Below the pieces are notes generated by a model. That model saw only the letters and a program-made list of their open reading frames with translations, was not told the origin of the DNA and made no database searches. Below are positions 1-11,429 of a DNA stretch of 64,000 nucleotides, piece by piece. Origin of the DNA: Capitulum mitella (Eukaryota > Arthropoda > Thecostraca > Pollicipedomorpha > Pollicipedidae). How positions within the stretch are numbered: position 1 is the first letter of the stretch; each line of letters begins with the position of its first letter. The stretch covers positions 22,940,596 to 23,004,595 of the forward strand of contig CP099844.1 of NCBI GenBank assembly GCA_030062745.1, read 5' to 3'. The translations under genes and the position numbers were made by a program.

Positions 1-235
1 GTGTATGACAAAATCCATAAGAAACGAAGCAATTTAATGCAAATGGCTTTATATTTAACACACAGGAATACATATAATGTTTGCTTTTGCAATGTATATA
101 TGATCGTTATTCCGTATTCGTGCGAAATCGCTATATATCTAGTATATACCGCTCCGCTCGGGGGAGGGTATGGCCCCATGATCTCCCTCAGCTCCTTTCC
201 TGCCCACCAGTGAAGGAGCAACCAGCGCGCTGCGG
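1..235 (+). mobile_element. short MITE family C, copy 1 (cut by window edge)
   Basis: It shares ACAGGAATACATATAATGT, a TTTTGCA-TATATATGATC block and a G-rich/C-rich hairpin (GGGGGAGGGTATGGCCCC) with copies at 53671-53950 and 61900-62185. No coding capacity. Confidence 0.7.
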
Positions 236-559
236 GAAATTCAGTCCGTCGCCGCGTATGATTTATCACGGACAAGGTCGCAGCAGTGACGAGGATCTCT
301 GTACAGAATTATGATGCAGAAAGCTTTGACGCAGAAGCTGTCAAAACTGCGCTCGGGACTGAGCAAAGCGACCAAATTGCGCAGTAGGGCTGCAATTAAG
401 GAGTATTGAAACTGCCTCCTAATACAAAAGCTAATTTCCTGGTTTGGTCAATCTTATTGGCATGCGAAATTCCTCGTGAAAGTGCGGGGCCGCTTTTAAG
501 CGTAGCACTGCGAAATTTGGTCGACGAGTGTCTTAAGCCGTGCACGACCGTCGGTCCGT
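236..559. other. no recognisable feature
   Basis: Unique-looking sequence without convincing ORF, motif or repeat. Confidence 0.4.
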
Positions 560-1752
560 TTCGAACATGGGCGACTGGGGGGGGGGGGGCAGTTGGCTGC
601 CCCCTCTAACTCACGAACGGTTGGTCGCACGATAAAAATAAGCACACCGTTAGAAAGCTTGTGACGAGTAGAGCTCGAAACTGGTCTCATTTTTGGTTTT
701 AGATGATATGTAAGCAATTTACGCGATGATATGTTTTCTCATAGCCGACTGCCTGAGACCGAGAAATGGCCTGAATCTCAAGGGCTGTAACTAAAAACGC
801 ATAGGTAAAGGCACCAGCACACAAGTAAAGGCCCGCGGATGCCGATACACGTCTAATTTCCCAGATTTGTTCAATATATACACCAAAACGTTGAGTTAAA
901 GAACGGCATTTCTCGCGGCAGCTGTAGGTGTGCGCTGCTGCCGTTGCGGTTACAAATTGACGGGAACTAATTTTAGCGTTCCTTTATTTTTGCAAAAAAG
1001 ACGATCTATGTACATTTTATTGATCTTAGTGGTTCTTGTGATGGTTTCTCATGATTAAATTTTAGAAAAATTCGTTAGTTACCAATCTACACAATTAGTG
1101 GAGCTTTATTCGCGAGAGCCTGTTTATTTCCAAAATATGCTACTTTTTCAGTTTTTTGAGGTTCCTGGTATTACATACGTCTGTGCAAGCTAGTTCTGCC
1201 ATTTTCTACCCATTCTGAGTAATTCATCGCCGATTTTAACGGTGGTAGATTTTGGCTCACTGCAGTTATTCGTGACCTGACCTCAGGTCAATAGCTGGAA
1301 GTCATTGATACTTTGCCCAATGACGGTAACTAGATGTTTGCTTCACTCAGTACTAAAAATGTTATGAAATATTCTGTCGATTTCTGAAAAAAACGACGAC
1401 ATGTGTTAAAAATGGGTTTGACCTTAGGTCAATGACCCGAAAAATTCCGAAAAATCTGAGATAGCAGGTTTGTTTCGTCCGTCACGATCACTAGACCCTG
1501 AAGGTATTATTGTGATATCTTGTTTTGCAAAAAAGTTACAGGGCGCTAAACTTTTTTGGCCATAGGTCTGTTTGACCTGACTCAGGTCAGGCACCTTACC
1601 TGATCTGAGGTCAAAATTTTGACATGAGATGTAAAATTGATGAAGCAAAAGGTACACAAAGTTTCGTGACTCTGTGTTTGTTCGTTCTCTCGCAATCCCA
1701 GAAAAACCTCGGAGGGGCAGTCAACGCCCCCCCCCCAGTCGCGGACGGGTAA
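560..1752 (+). mobile_element. TTAA-type non-autonomous element family A, copy 1
   Basis: Inverted terminal blocks are GCGACTGGGG...GGCTGCCCCC at 571-603 and the mirror image GGAGGGGCAG...CCCAGTCGC at 1711-1743. The body matches copies at 18100-18972 and 37919-38245. It carries clusters of TGACCT/AGGTCA, including the palindromes at 1278-1290 and 1419-1431. No transposase was seen. Confidence 0.7.
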
Positions 1753-2516
1753 AAATGTCTGCAACAATGCCTTGAGATTGCCGACTCATAACGAGTTTGT
1801 TTTTCTCCGCAAGAGAAGTCATTCTTTACAGAGGACGGCTCGGAAGAGGCACTTGGCCCGCGGGCAGTATAAAACAACACTTGCAGGGGAATTAATCAAA
1901 AAGTGTGGGCACATCTTTCAGTTGATGTTGGGCAAATACATACCGTAGTGCTTCTGAAAGTCTACTTAACAGCGTGGTAGAACTACAAAATCCAAAATCC
2001 TGTCAGGGAATGAGCATTAAAGGAAATAACGCCAAAATGAGGTGAAATTCCCATGGCGAGGTGAACCGCTGACAGCGTCTAGCAAAACTGCTAATTTCGG
2101 AAATACTCACCATGTTCTGTTTATCGACTTATTTAATGTTCCTTTTCAGAGTTCGATGTGCATACAGCCACCAAAGTGTTTCTGATGTCCTCGAAACAAG
2201 TGCCATCTTCGGGATGTTGCAAAATTATGCGGCTATGCGATACACATGAATGGTCAACTCACGACCGGTGCATGGCGAATATGACGCGATCACGTGGATT
2301 CATCGTCATTGTCGACCGAGTGGTGACGAACCTGTGGCGTTTTTTCCAGAAAAGTGTCGACAGGCCTGCTCGCCCGGGGCTCCGCCGGCTCATTTCGAAG
2401 AAAGGAATCACGAGAATTCTTCGTAGAGCCCGCCAGGTCAGAGGTGTTGCCACTCAGTTTTTAATTCAGACGTAATGCTCACGGAGTTCCGAGTGAGAGC
2501 GAAAAAAGGAACAGGA

Positions 2517-2517
<1 letters not shown>
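1753..2517. other. no recognisable gene
   Basis: Intergenic DNA. ORFs of about 60-105 codons on both strands near 2158-2475 lack any family motif. Confidence 0.4.

Positions 2518-2565
<48 letters not shown>
2518..2565. repeat. (GA)n microsatellite
   Basis: About 48 bases of almost uninterrupted GA dinucleotides. Confidence 0.97.
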
Positions 2566-2567
<2 letters not shown>

Positions 2568-3394
2568 CTGTCATACGCTTGAACAGAAATAATTTGGCTG
2601 GGTACCTATGTTGACAGTATTTCCTACGGTGTGTTAGCTACTGACAAATATGCACCATGGTGGATTGGACAGCGGTGTCAACATTTCTTCAGGAAAATCA
2701 GAAAGTCACTTGAGTCAGATGACATGACACACTGATAAGAGGATGTGCAACCAATGCTTTAACCATACAATGGCTGCATGTGCTAAGCTCCTGCCATAAA
2801 AGGAGGCCAAGGTTTTGATGATTGCGATAACAGGGAGCCCTTTTTGCTTGTGTTAATAAGCATCGTCATAAAATCGGTTTCGTGTCGGGCCACTCCACAA
2901 AAGGCGCGAACGGCGAGCGTCATCATTCATGCACGTCAGAACGCCTATACTGCGGGGCCGACTGTGGCCTCAGATCATTTGCAGCTCGCCAGACGGCTAG
3001 CCCATCGTCCGAGGCCCGCGTCTCATAGCGAAGGACGAAGTGTCATTAACAGTTTTGCTTACCCTATCTAAGCTGCTTTGTGAATCGCAAAAGCGGTATC
3101 CCTTGGTGGTTTCCGTTTTCAACGTCCGTTCCATTCAATGACCATCCAGTCTATCACAAACTGATTCTCGGACCGACATTCACTTGCTAAAATTCAACAG
3201 ACGCGTGAGTAGGATATCCTGCGCCCGGTGCGAAATCTCTGCTTGTTTTTCGATAACGTTATCGGCCGACACCAGGGGCGGCGATTCATCGCGGGTCATT
3301 GCCACTTTGCCTATCTCGGAGTTCTCAGGAGTGGAGACAAACCCGCGCGTCGCATCACCATGCCGGCCCATTGTGGCCATCTCGTCTATCACGC
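2566..3394. other. no recognisable gene
   Basis: Intergenic DNA rising in GC toward the CpG island. Nothing supported. Confidence 0.4.
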
Positions 3395-4090
3395 AGAAAC
3401 GTGACCTTTCACCGCTGCCGGCCGCTGCACGTGAGGGGGCTGGGGGTTGCAGCGGCGGCTGCAGCGGCCACTGGTCTGCAGGGTGCGGCAGCAGTGTTTG
3501 TGCTGCCAGTCCGGCGGCAGCGAGGCGAGGCAAAAACCCGCGGTCCGCTCTGGCGGGCGGCGCGCCGCCTCCGTCACAGAGCGCAGCGGCGCGCGCAGCG
3601 GCCGGCCGGCGCCGGCGGCCGCCGCCGGGCCGCCTGCGCCGGCGGCTCGCTGGAGGACGCTGGCCGCCCCGGCTATCGGCGCTGCTGAAGACGCTGGCCG
3701 CGCGCGCAGCTGGCGTTGTTGACACGACCGGGCCGGCCGGGCCGGTTCTGGGAGGGCCGCGCGGCGCCGCGCCGCCAGTGACGCCGCGCGCGCCGCGCCG
3801 CGCAAGGTGTCCGCCGTCCTCCGCCTGCACGGCCAGTGACGTCACGCGGCGGGTTGTGCGGCGGCCGTGAGCGTGCGCCGGTGCGGCAGCGGCGAGATCT
3901 ACGCCGCGACAAGCGCCGCCGGTCCGCCGCCGGTCAGTTGCGCCGCCGGCGGCGCGTGTGTCGAGGGTCGCGGACGAGGATGCGCAGTGGCGGGCGGCGC
4001 CGTCATGGACAAGGAGCTGCGCCAGGCTGAGGCCGACCTCGCCGCCGTCGCCAGAGACCCTGGGCCGGCCTGACGTCCGGGCGGAAGGTA
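3395..4090. promoter_or_regulatory. CpG island
   Basis: This stretch is very rich in G, C and CpG, bounded by AT-richer DNA, with a CRE palindrome TGACGTCA at 3837-3844 and a splice donor at its right end. It resembles a promoter or first-exon region of a plus-strand transcript. Long ORFs exist in several frames on both strands, which is expected of GC-rich DNA. Confidence 0.5.
4005..4087 (+). other. candidate first exon at a CpG island, with strong donor
   Basis: The ATG at 4005 follows a fair context and starts MDKELRQAEADLAAVARD. That frame meets TGA at 4071-4073, 14 bases before a strong donor (GGAAG|GTAAGC, 4088). It may be a non-coding first exon with a short ORF, or a coding exon with an indel. 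No homologue was recognised. Confidence 0.25.
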
Positions 4091-6106
4091 AGCGGATGGA
4101 GTGCAGCGCACACAGGCCGTGCAAACACCCCTCATCCAGCTGCATGACTGCGGAACGTGTGGAGGACAGCCACGGCTAGTTCAAGGGGGCAGACAGGAAG
4201 CAGACGGTCATTGTCCAGCACTGCATGCTTCCGGATGCGCGAAATGGTGTTTGAGACGGCCACGTTCCAAGGCCCGGCGAATCAAGATGAGTTGTAACGT
4301 CGATGAATAGTTGTTTTGACAAAGTTTGGGTACTGCATGCTGCTCCCATCGTTTCAGACGTTGCCTTGTTCAATCATCTTCATTAGATCAGCGCATGTCA
4401 AACTTGTGTGCGCTCGCAAACTTACTGACAGCAAGCTCAGTGAGTGCCATCAAACAAGCCTCGTGTGTCCGAAAAGCACTGACCATAGAGTTCCGAAATT
4501 GCAAGCCTGAACTCTCCATGTCGCTGTCTTCGGCCAGAGAGATGTAGAACCACGGCCCGAAATGTGCTTCTGCACGGCAACACGCCTGCTACAAGCAGCA
4601 TTGGGAGTCGGGGCAAACTGCGCGATTTAATTCTGTGCGACTAGCGTGTTAGCCAATGGGAAAAGCTCATTTTCGACTAAATCAACATGTTGCACGTGGC
4701 AGGTTGGTCTGAGGCGTTTGCACGGGAGAAATACCAAGGCAGCTCCAGTTTCCCTCCGTTTTTAACAGCAATCAGTCGCTGCTCACGAAAAGCGCTATAG
4801 ACGTTTTTGCAGGATTTCGTCGTCTCCTCGCACTTCATTCTACTGCGAGATGCCTCAGCTTCTTTTCGCTACATGGACCAAACATGAGCGTGTTGCCTTC
4901 GCTGGCCTCCTCGCGGTTAAGTCCGGGAGGCCATTGCGCGCAGTCCGTGTAAGAATGTGAGGAAAGCATGCCGGCTGTGATCGCCGCGGGTGACGTGAAT
5001 CGCACCAGCATAGAAGACTGGTTCTCGGTGAAAGGGCTTAGTGTGAAAACGGAAAGTTTCCTTTCATGAACGATACGTTATTTGTTTCGCTCATCAGGCG
5101 CGACGTGGACCCGTCACGCCATGTTGCAGGGAATGTTCCACCGTAACTGGGGAGTGTCGGCGGCACCGAGAGGGAACCGCGCGCGGTGCACCACAGTTAA
5201 AACGATTAACAAATGCAGCGTGCTAAATGTATCAGGTGACAAGTGAAGGCGAGCTGAGTTCGGCCCGGACAGTAAAACTGATTTGACAAGAAATACCGCG
5301 GACGAGAGCGACGTCGTATCAAACTGCTGACGTGATGTTGGAGTCATTTCAGCTACAACCTCGCCTTAAGCTTACTGGTGGACCATCCTGCACGCCGAGG
5401 CCTGAGAGTGCCTTTCTCCCTCCCCCATTCAGCAGCCTTTACCTATTTGTCAAAAGCTACAGTTCCTGTACTGTGGTAAGCTCTTCAGGCCTCTGGCGTC
5501 CTTGAACTCAATTTCATTGCCAGGTCTGCAAAACTGGACAGACAACAAACGGAGCGCGACGTACCGGGCGGCAACGAACGTGCTTTGCAAACGTTATTTA
5601 GGAAACTGCGTTGAAATCTACCCTTCGCGCTGCAAAATAACGACAACAGTATTAAATGGCCGAAAAACCGGAAGTTACGAAATGCTTAAGATTTTCAGCG
5701 GTTGCTCATTAATTTACTTTACGTCTCTCCTCGATGTACGAATATGCCTGGCGTCAGCTACTCTCATTTCGACGGAACAAGTAACACAATGCTGTTGCCA
5801 GTTACGAACGGTAAGATTCGTACTTTTTTACGGAACCTTGAGGTGTGGCATTGTCTGCAAAAAAGCGCGAACAATTAAAAGCCTCGGCAACCGGCTAGTG
5901 TGTTACCATGGGTCTGCCGGTATACTGCCGTAAGTGATGCAGGCCCGGAACGTACGACCTTCGCGTGGTCACCTCAGCTCTCCCGCGATGGATAGCATCA
6001 GTTCATAAACAGCTATCACTAATGGCGTAATGCTGTGAGCAAGGGCACCTGCACAAGCCAGCCACTTTGCTGTCGGCACATCCAGGGTATGTAAAGCGTG
6101 GGCACC
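4091..6106. other. intergenic stretch without recognised genes
   Basis: About 2 kb of mixed sequence. The longest ORF (5502-5933) has a non-ATG start and no family signature. Confidence 0.4.
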
Positions 6107-8072
6107 CAGTGGCGGATCCAGAGATGGGGGCACGGGGTCATGCCCCTCCCTTTGGGCTCCGAAGGGGCTCACCGGCCAAACGGTGGCAGATTTTTATTAC
6201 AAAGCGCAAAAAAATGAATGTCGTCCGGCCTCCAGGCGACCAGGAAGGGCCCCAAGCAAAGATAAAGGGCCCATAAGCAGAAATTCAGAGTTCTTGGTTC
6301 AATGGGAGGGTCGCGGTTGGAGAAGTTTAAAGGCTCATTACGCTGTCCAGGGGCCCTTCGTTCTTGTCAGGGCCCTATATGTTGACTTGCCGGGACACTC
6401 TGGACAGCTCAGGGGCCTTTCACGTTGGTCGTGGGTTCTTCCCGTTTGTTCGGGGGCCCTTTGCTGTTGCTGGGGACATAAAGTTAACCTGCCGGGCACT
6501 CTCGATCGTTCAGTAGCCCTTCACGTTGGCCTTGGGTTCTTCCCACTGGGTCGGAGAACCCTATGCTGTTGTCCCTATATGTTAACCAGCAGAGGCACTG
6601 TCGATCGTTCAGGACTCTCCACATTGGTTTTGGGTTCTTCCTATCTACACAGAAGGCTCAACGCTGTTGCCGGGAGCCTTATGGTTTAACCTGCCGGGAC
6701 ACTCTCGGTCGCTCATGGGCCCTCCACATTGGTCTTGGGCTCTTCCCATTTGCTCGCAGGGTACTGTGCTGTTGCCGGGGAGTTAACCTGACGAGAGTCT
6801 CTTAATGCTCAGAGGCCCTCTACATTGGTCTAGGGCTCATCCCATTTGCTCTCATTTGCGGTGGGCGCAACGTTCTTGTCGGGGCTCTATCTGTGAAGCT
6901 GTCCGGGCACTCTCGATCATACAGGGCCCTCCCGCATTGGTCTTGGGTGCTTCCTATTTGCTTGGGGCACCCTACCCTGTTCGGGCCCAGAGCAAATCCT
7001 ATACAAGGCACTCCTATGGCTCAGAGGGCCCTGTGCTCTTATCGGGGGCCCTATATGTTCACCTGCCGGGGCACTCCTGATTGTCCAGGGGCCCACCACA
7101 TTGCTCTTGGGTTCTTCTCGTTTGCTCAAAGGACTCTACGCTGTTGACGGGGGGCGGGGGAGATTGTGTGATGACCTGCCGTGGCACTCAGTCCGATTCA
7201 TTTTTACGTCCGGATTCCTATGATAATTTTGCGCACCGGCGCGAAGGCGCGGTATATTTAATTTTCATTGGTTGTTGAATCTGAAACACCCGCATTATTT
7301 TTGCATGGCTGGAGTCACATTCTCAACACAATTCGAATGTAGAAAATCGCACTCGTTCGTTACAATCAAAACCCAGTCAAATGCATCAAAACCTACATTC
7401 AAAACAAATAAGATTTGCTTATTCCCCTTGCAACGACACATAGGTGACGCATTTTTAGACATTTCTGGGAAATGACTCTGTGTTTCACTGCCAGAAAGTA
7501 TATGTCGTCAGAAGTCTCAAAATTGCACCGGCTTCACCGCTGTGGTCTGTCAGCAGCAACATTTCATTATTCACGTCATGAGATACCACTTGAGTCGTCA
7601 CGATTTAGAATTCGTGTAAAAGTCACTGCTTTTGCTTTGGACCATTCACTGCATGTACGATCAGCGACGTACAAATTGCGGTTTTGCCGCACAGCGATAG
7701 CTGGTTTTTGGGACCAGTTATCGTGCCCGACTTTGATGGTACTTAGCAGCCGACCTTTAACTCATTTTGCCATATATTCTCCGAAATACTCAGCCTCAAA
7801 ATGGCAGTATACACTAGTCTCCGTAGAAACTGAACGCCCTTAATGTTTCCATCTACTATGTCTAGCCGTCCATTGCTGCGTCCAGGGAGATAGTTTCCCG
7901 CAATGGAAAAAACAAACACAAAAGATCGGAATCTGAAAATTAAGTGGCCACAATCCGAGGGAATTTTTATCGGGGATGGGGAAGGACACTTAATGCCAAG
8001 AGATACCAAATGCCAGGAGGCACCACAATGTCGCTTGCCCTCTCCCCCCGACGAAATCCTGGATCCACCCTG
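6107..8072. mobile_element. hAT-like non-autonomous element with imperfect 8-bp duplication
   Basis: Termini are CAGTGGCGGATCCAG at 6107-6121 and, inverted, CAGGGTGGATCCAG at 8059-8072. Flanking octamers TGGGCACC and TGAGCATC match at 6 of 8 positions, as expected of an aged hAT target duplication. Subterminal G/C runs are present at both ends. It has no transposase; the interior holds a tandem array of about 100 bp units. Confidence 0.65.
6360..7190 (+). repeat. tandem array of ~100-bp units, about 8 copies
   Basis: Units recur at about 6382, 6483, 6582, 6682, 6781, 6890, 7056 and 7171. Each carries variants of TTAACCTGCCGGGACACTCT, CCACATTGGTCTTGGGTTCT and a GGGCCCT block. Divergence between units is high. 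Short ORFs inside are by-products of the repeat. Confidence 0.85.
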
Positions 8073-8780
8073 TGAGCATCTGAAATTCTTACGCTTTGTA
8101 CCACGGCCGGGCCAAATAAACGGAGCGGTAAACAAAACCCAGGGGAACCTACGTTACCATTTCAGTTGGTTTTGGGGTAGTTATCAACGCTGTTGACTGC
8201 TAGGGTCATTTCGCGTTGCAGCCTGTCATGTCGTTGTGGCAGAGGACAATTTCAAGGTGATTTCAGGCATCCTTGTATAAACTGGAATGTAGCAAATGAG
8301 TGAAATTGAGTGGTTGTACCGTGGATTATGCTTTTGTGAACCGCCAGTATGCTAAATGTCTGTATTTCCCGGCCAGGGGTGTTTAGTTCCCACATTTTAA
8401 CATCGTTTATGACAGTTTAGCTCTTACGACCTCTTAGCGTCTTCTCTTTATACATTAGACTACGAGTATCCGCCTGGATAAAACCTTATTCGGTAATCTT
8501 ACCCATTCTTGGCCCGAATCTGTGGACGAAGGCGTGCATACGCCTCTTTTGCCCCCAATCGTGGTGTGTTTGGACGGATCATGGGCATCTTAGAGGCCCT
8601 GGTTAACTGACCTTGAGATTACGTTCTAAATGTTTTTCTTTTGAATCAAGTCCTGCAGACAGAAAGAAAAAAATGGGTATACTGACAACCGTCAGCCGCC
8701 GAAGAGAGGCGATGGCCTTTCACCTGTAACTATGCTGGAGGCGGGGCCACAGGCCGCTTCGGCCCACCGAAAGTGACCCT
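8073..8780. other. no recognisable gene
   Basis: Intergenic DNA turning GC-rich at about 8740, where the candidate exon region begins. Confidence 0.4.
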
Positions 8781-8909
8781 GTGATTGGGTGTGAGCGGCC
8801 ACCGGCCAGGGTCAGTGCCTGGGGCGATGCAGCAGTGGTCAGCTGCGTCCGCTTCCGACCAGCGGCAGTCGGCAGTCATCCCAGCGGCACGGTGTCGACA
8901 GGGGCAGCC

Positions 8910-9070
8910 ATGTGCGCGTGTGAGTACGCCGAGTGGACGCGGACCCAGGCCGGCCTGTCGGCCATGCTGAGTCGGCTGTTCCGGCCGCGCGCCCGACCGC
9001 CGCGCAGGCGCGACGAAGAGCGCGCGCGCGCCGTCCGTCGCGCGGTCGTGGCTGAGTTGCTGCAGCGGAG
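8910..9070 (+). CDS. candidate 5' coding exon, possibly the N terminus of the frayed-like gene
   Basis: An ATG at 8910 opens 53 codons in a GC-rich stretch. They begin MCACEYAEWTRTQAGLSAML and continue as an Arg-rich segment to a strong donor (GGAG|GTGAGC, 9071). The phase is 2. Joined to the acceptor before 16100, the reading frame stays open into the kinase exon 1 frame. A match of phase by chance is about one in three, so this is suggestive only. No family was recognised. It could instead be an untranslated exon or belong to another gene. Confidence 0.35.
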
Positions 9071-9285
9071 GTGAGCCGGCTGAGGGACGTGGACGGCGGA
9101 GTGCCCGGCGTCAGTGGTCAACACGAACGGCCGACTGCAGGACGAGCGTCACCGCTTGGTCAAGCTGACTTACTTTCCTCCTCTGACATTTAGGCCACAC
9201 ATACTTCTGAACCGGTGCGTAGTGAGGGGTCGGGGGAACAGGGTGAATAGCAGCCAGGCATTCTGGACAGGCTGTAGTGAATTAA

Positions 9286-10631
9286 CCCGTGCAGTGGGAG
9301 GGGATTTCGCCCTAACGCGGCCTGGAAGGGGGCGCAAAAGTGCCCCCTCCGATCTCAAAAACGGTATAAGCTAGAGACATGAAATCGTATGGACAGGGTG
9401 AGGCCATAATGATTTACGACGTGTTCAATTTTCATGACCCTAGATCAATATCTTCAGGGTCAAATAGGGTCGAAAACGTCAACTTTGGGCACTTTCTCGA
9501 CCCGTACGGGCCATTCCGTACGACTTTCCGAACGAAACGGGTAAAGGGTGTTTGTTTGAGGGTTAAAACGTGGAATGCGACAATTTCCATTCATTCGGCG
9601 TCTTGACTGAGGATTTCGGATCGAGGTCATGTTAGGTCATTGACGTATGGCGTCATTTACCATCTTTTGCAGATCAGATTTCGAGCAGCACTGGATAGCT
9701 TGAGTTTACATAAGGGCGCTACACGCATTTTTTGACGTATTTTCAGTAAAGGTAGCCAACATTGGTACATTTGGTCACTTTTAACGCCTATAGTTATGTG
9801 CGAATGTACATGTATACATGTATATACATATGAGTATCATTGTGCCAAATGTATTTTTGGTAAGGTCTTTGAATGTATATTTAGTACAGATCGACATATT
9901 GCAAAGCACTTCTGGACCAGGTCGCAAAATAGTTGCCCTTGACCGGCAATGACCCTGGCGTTTATAGGCGTATCCATGTGCGCACACGTGTTTTTATTAG
10001 GGTCTTTGAATGCATATTTCATAAAAAGACATGTCGCAAAGCAAATCTGGGCCAGTTCACAAGATGTTTGACCTTGACTTTTGATGACCGTGACCTTCAC
10101 TGACCCTGGTATATGTCAACGTACCAGTGTGCGCATACATGTTTTTATTGGGGTCTTTGAACGCATATTTCATACAAACCGACATGATGCAAAGCAAATA
10201 TGGATCAGGCTTAAACATGGTTGACCTTGACCTTTGATGACCTTGATCCTTACTGGCCCTAGCTTTGGTCTTGGTATATTCATCAGTTATGCCCGAATGA
10301 CGTCGCCTGATTGTGTTCGAACAGAAATCTGAGGTAGAACGCTAGTCCTTTCACAAAGTTCACATTCGTCAGCGAAAACCGTTATTTTCGTGATGTTTGC
10401 CTGACTTCAAATGCTTGAAACTTTAAACATTTCCGGCCGATTTTTGATTTGTCTGCGTCAATCAACGAGTTATTCAGTTGCTATAAATATCACAAAGTAG
10501 AAGCCACCAGCTCCGACCCGTTCTCGAGACTTTCAAGAACAACAGTTGGGGGGGGGCGGGCGGGGGCACAAAAAGACCCCCTTCCAGTGCGCGTGCTGAA
10601 GATGTGGGCGAAACCAGGGGACGATTGGAAT
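9286..10631. mobile_element. TTAA-type non-autonomous element family B
   Basis: The left end TTAA (9282-9285) plus CCC is matched by TTAA at 10632-10635. Subterminal inverted blocks pair: CCTGGAAGGGGG..GTGCCCCC near 9321-9350 mirrors GGGGGCACAAAAAGACCCCC near 10560-10585. The interior has three ~147-bp repeats with TTGACCTTGACC-like tracts. The outermost 20 bases are poorly matched, so the exact ends are uncertain. Confidence 0.55.
9841..10272 (-). repeat. ~147-bp tandem repeat, three copies
   Basis: Copies start near 9841, 9978 and 10126. Each has TTTTTAT-GGGTCTTTGAA, GCATATTTCATA, TGCAAAGCAAAT and a TGACC-rich end. They lie inside element B. Confidence 0.8.
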
Positions 10632-10729
10632 TTAACCAGAATTCACGAATATGCGGAATGAATTATCCTCAGCACATTTCTGTTCAGTTCCCCATAAAAA
10701 TGCCGCTAGAAACCCCTTGATAATTCCTT

Positions 10730-10962
10730 ATGGTCCCAAATGGGATCCAATGGTATCTGATGTTTTCAGATGGTGTGAAATGGGTTTGAAGCTACTAGAT
10801 GGTTTGAAATGGTCTGGACCAACAAGCATCTAATGTTTTTTATAGCGTCAAAAGGCTCCATATGGTTTGAAATGGTCTTAACCAGCTGGTGTCCATGGTA
10901 TCCAATGGTTTCCAATGGTGTGCAGTGGTTTCAGATGTGCCAAATGGTGTGTAATGGCAGTC
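10730..10962 (+). repeat. degenerate ~10-bp ATGGT repeats
   Basis: ATGG followed by TTT/TGT/TAT recurs at roughly 10-base spacing (for example ATGGTTTGAA, ATGGTATCTG, ATGGTGTGAA). It looks like an old short-unit array. Confidence 0.7.
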
Positions 10963-11429
10963 ACCAATCGGTGAATGCTGTGCTTAATGTCTTGAGATGC
11001 AGACGCGTTTGTAACTCACCACCAACCCGCACCTCGCTCCAATCGGCGGCGCCAGAGCTCCCAGTACCCCGTTAATGACGCGGTCACTGTGCGAGGTCTC
11101 CCAACAAACACAACAAGGCACCGCTACTGCACCGCCTGCCACGCGACCGTGACGAACAACCCGGTGGACTGATTAGCGTTCACCGTAGAGCAGCCTTGGC
11201 AGATTGCACGATGGAGGGAAAACTCACCAGCTAATCCTTAAGTTATTTTACTAACCGAAAAACAGTTGCATTGAATTAATCCGCACAAACACAAATGATA
11301 CACGGTGCAAACACGCAAAAACTATATTTTCATTGTTCCGAAAGTCCCCATCATCTAAACGCGTTACCCTCTGTTGCGTCGCCGGTTGCCATCTGCACGT
11401 CTCGTGCGCCGACAAAGACGCAGGCTTCC
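10963..11429. other. no recognisable feature
   Basis: Intergenic; nothing supported. Confidence 0.4.

Noticed and set aside
3180..4145. 321-codon minus ORF and 228-codon plus ORF
   Set aside because: Both cover a CpG island and are Ala/Arg/Gly/Pro-rich with no motif; stops are rare there by composition.
5502..5933. 143-codon plus ORF
   Set aside because: Non-ATG start, no motif, no splice or promoter support.
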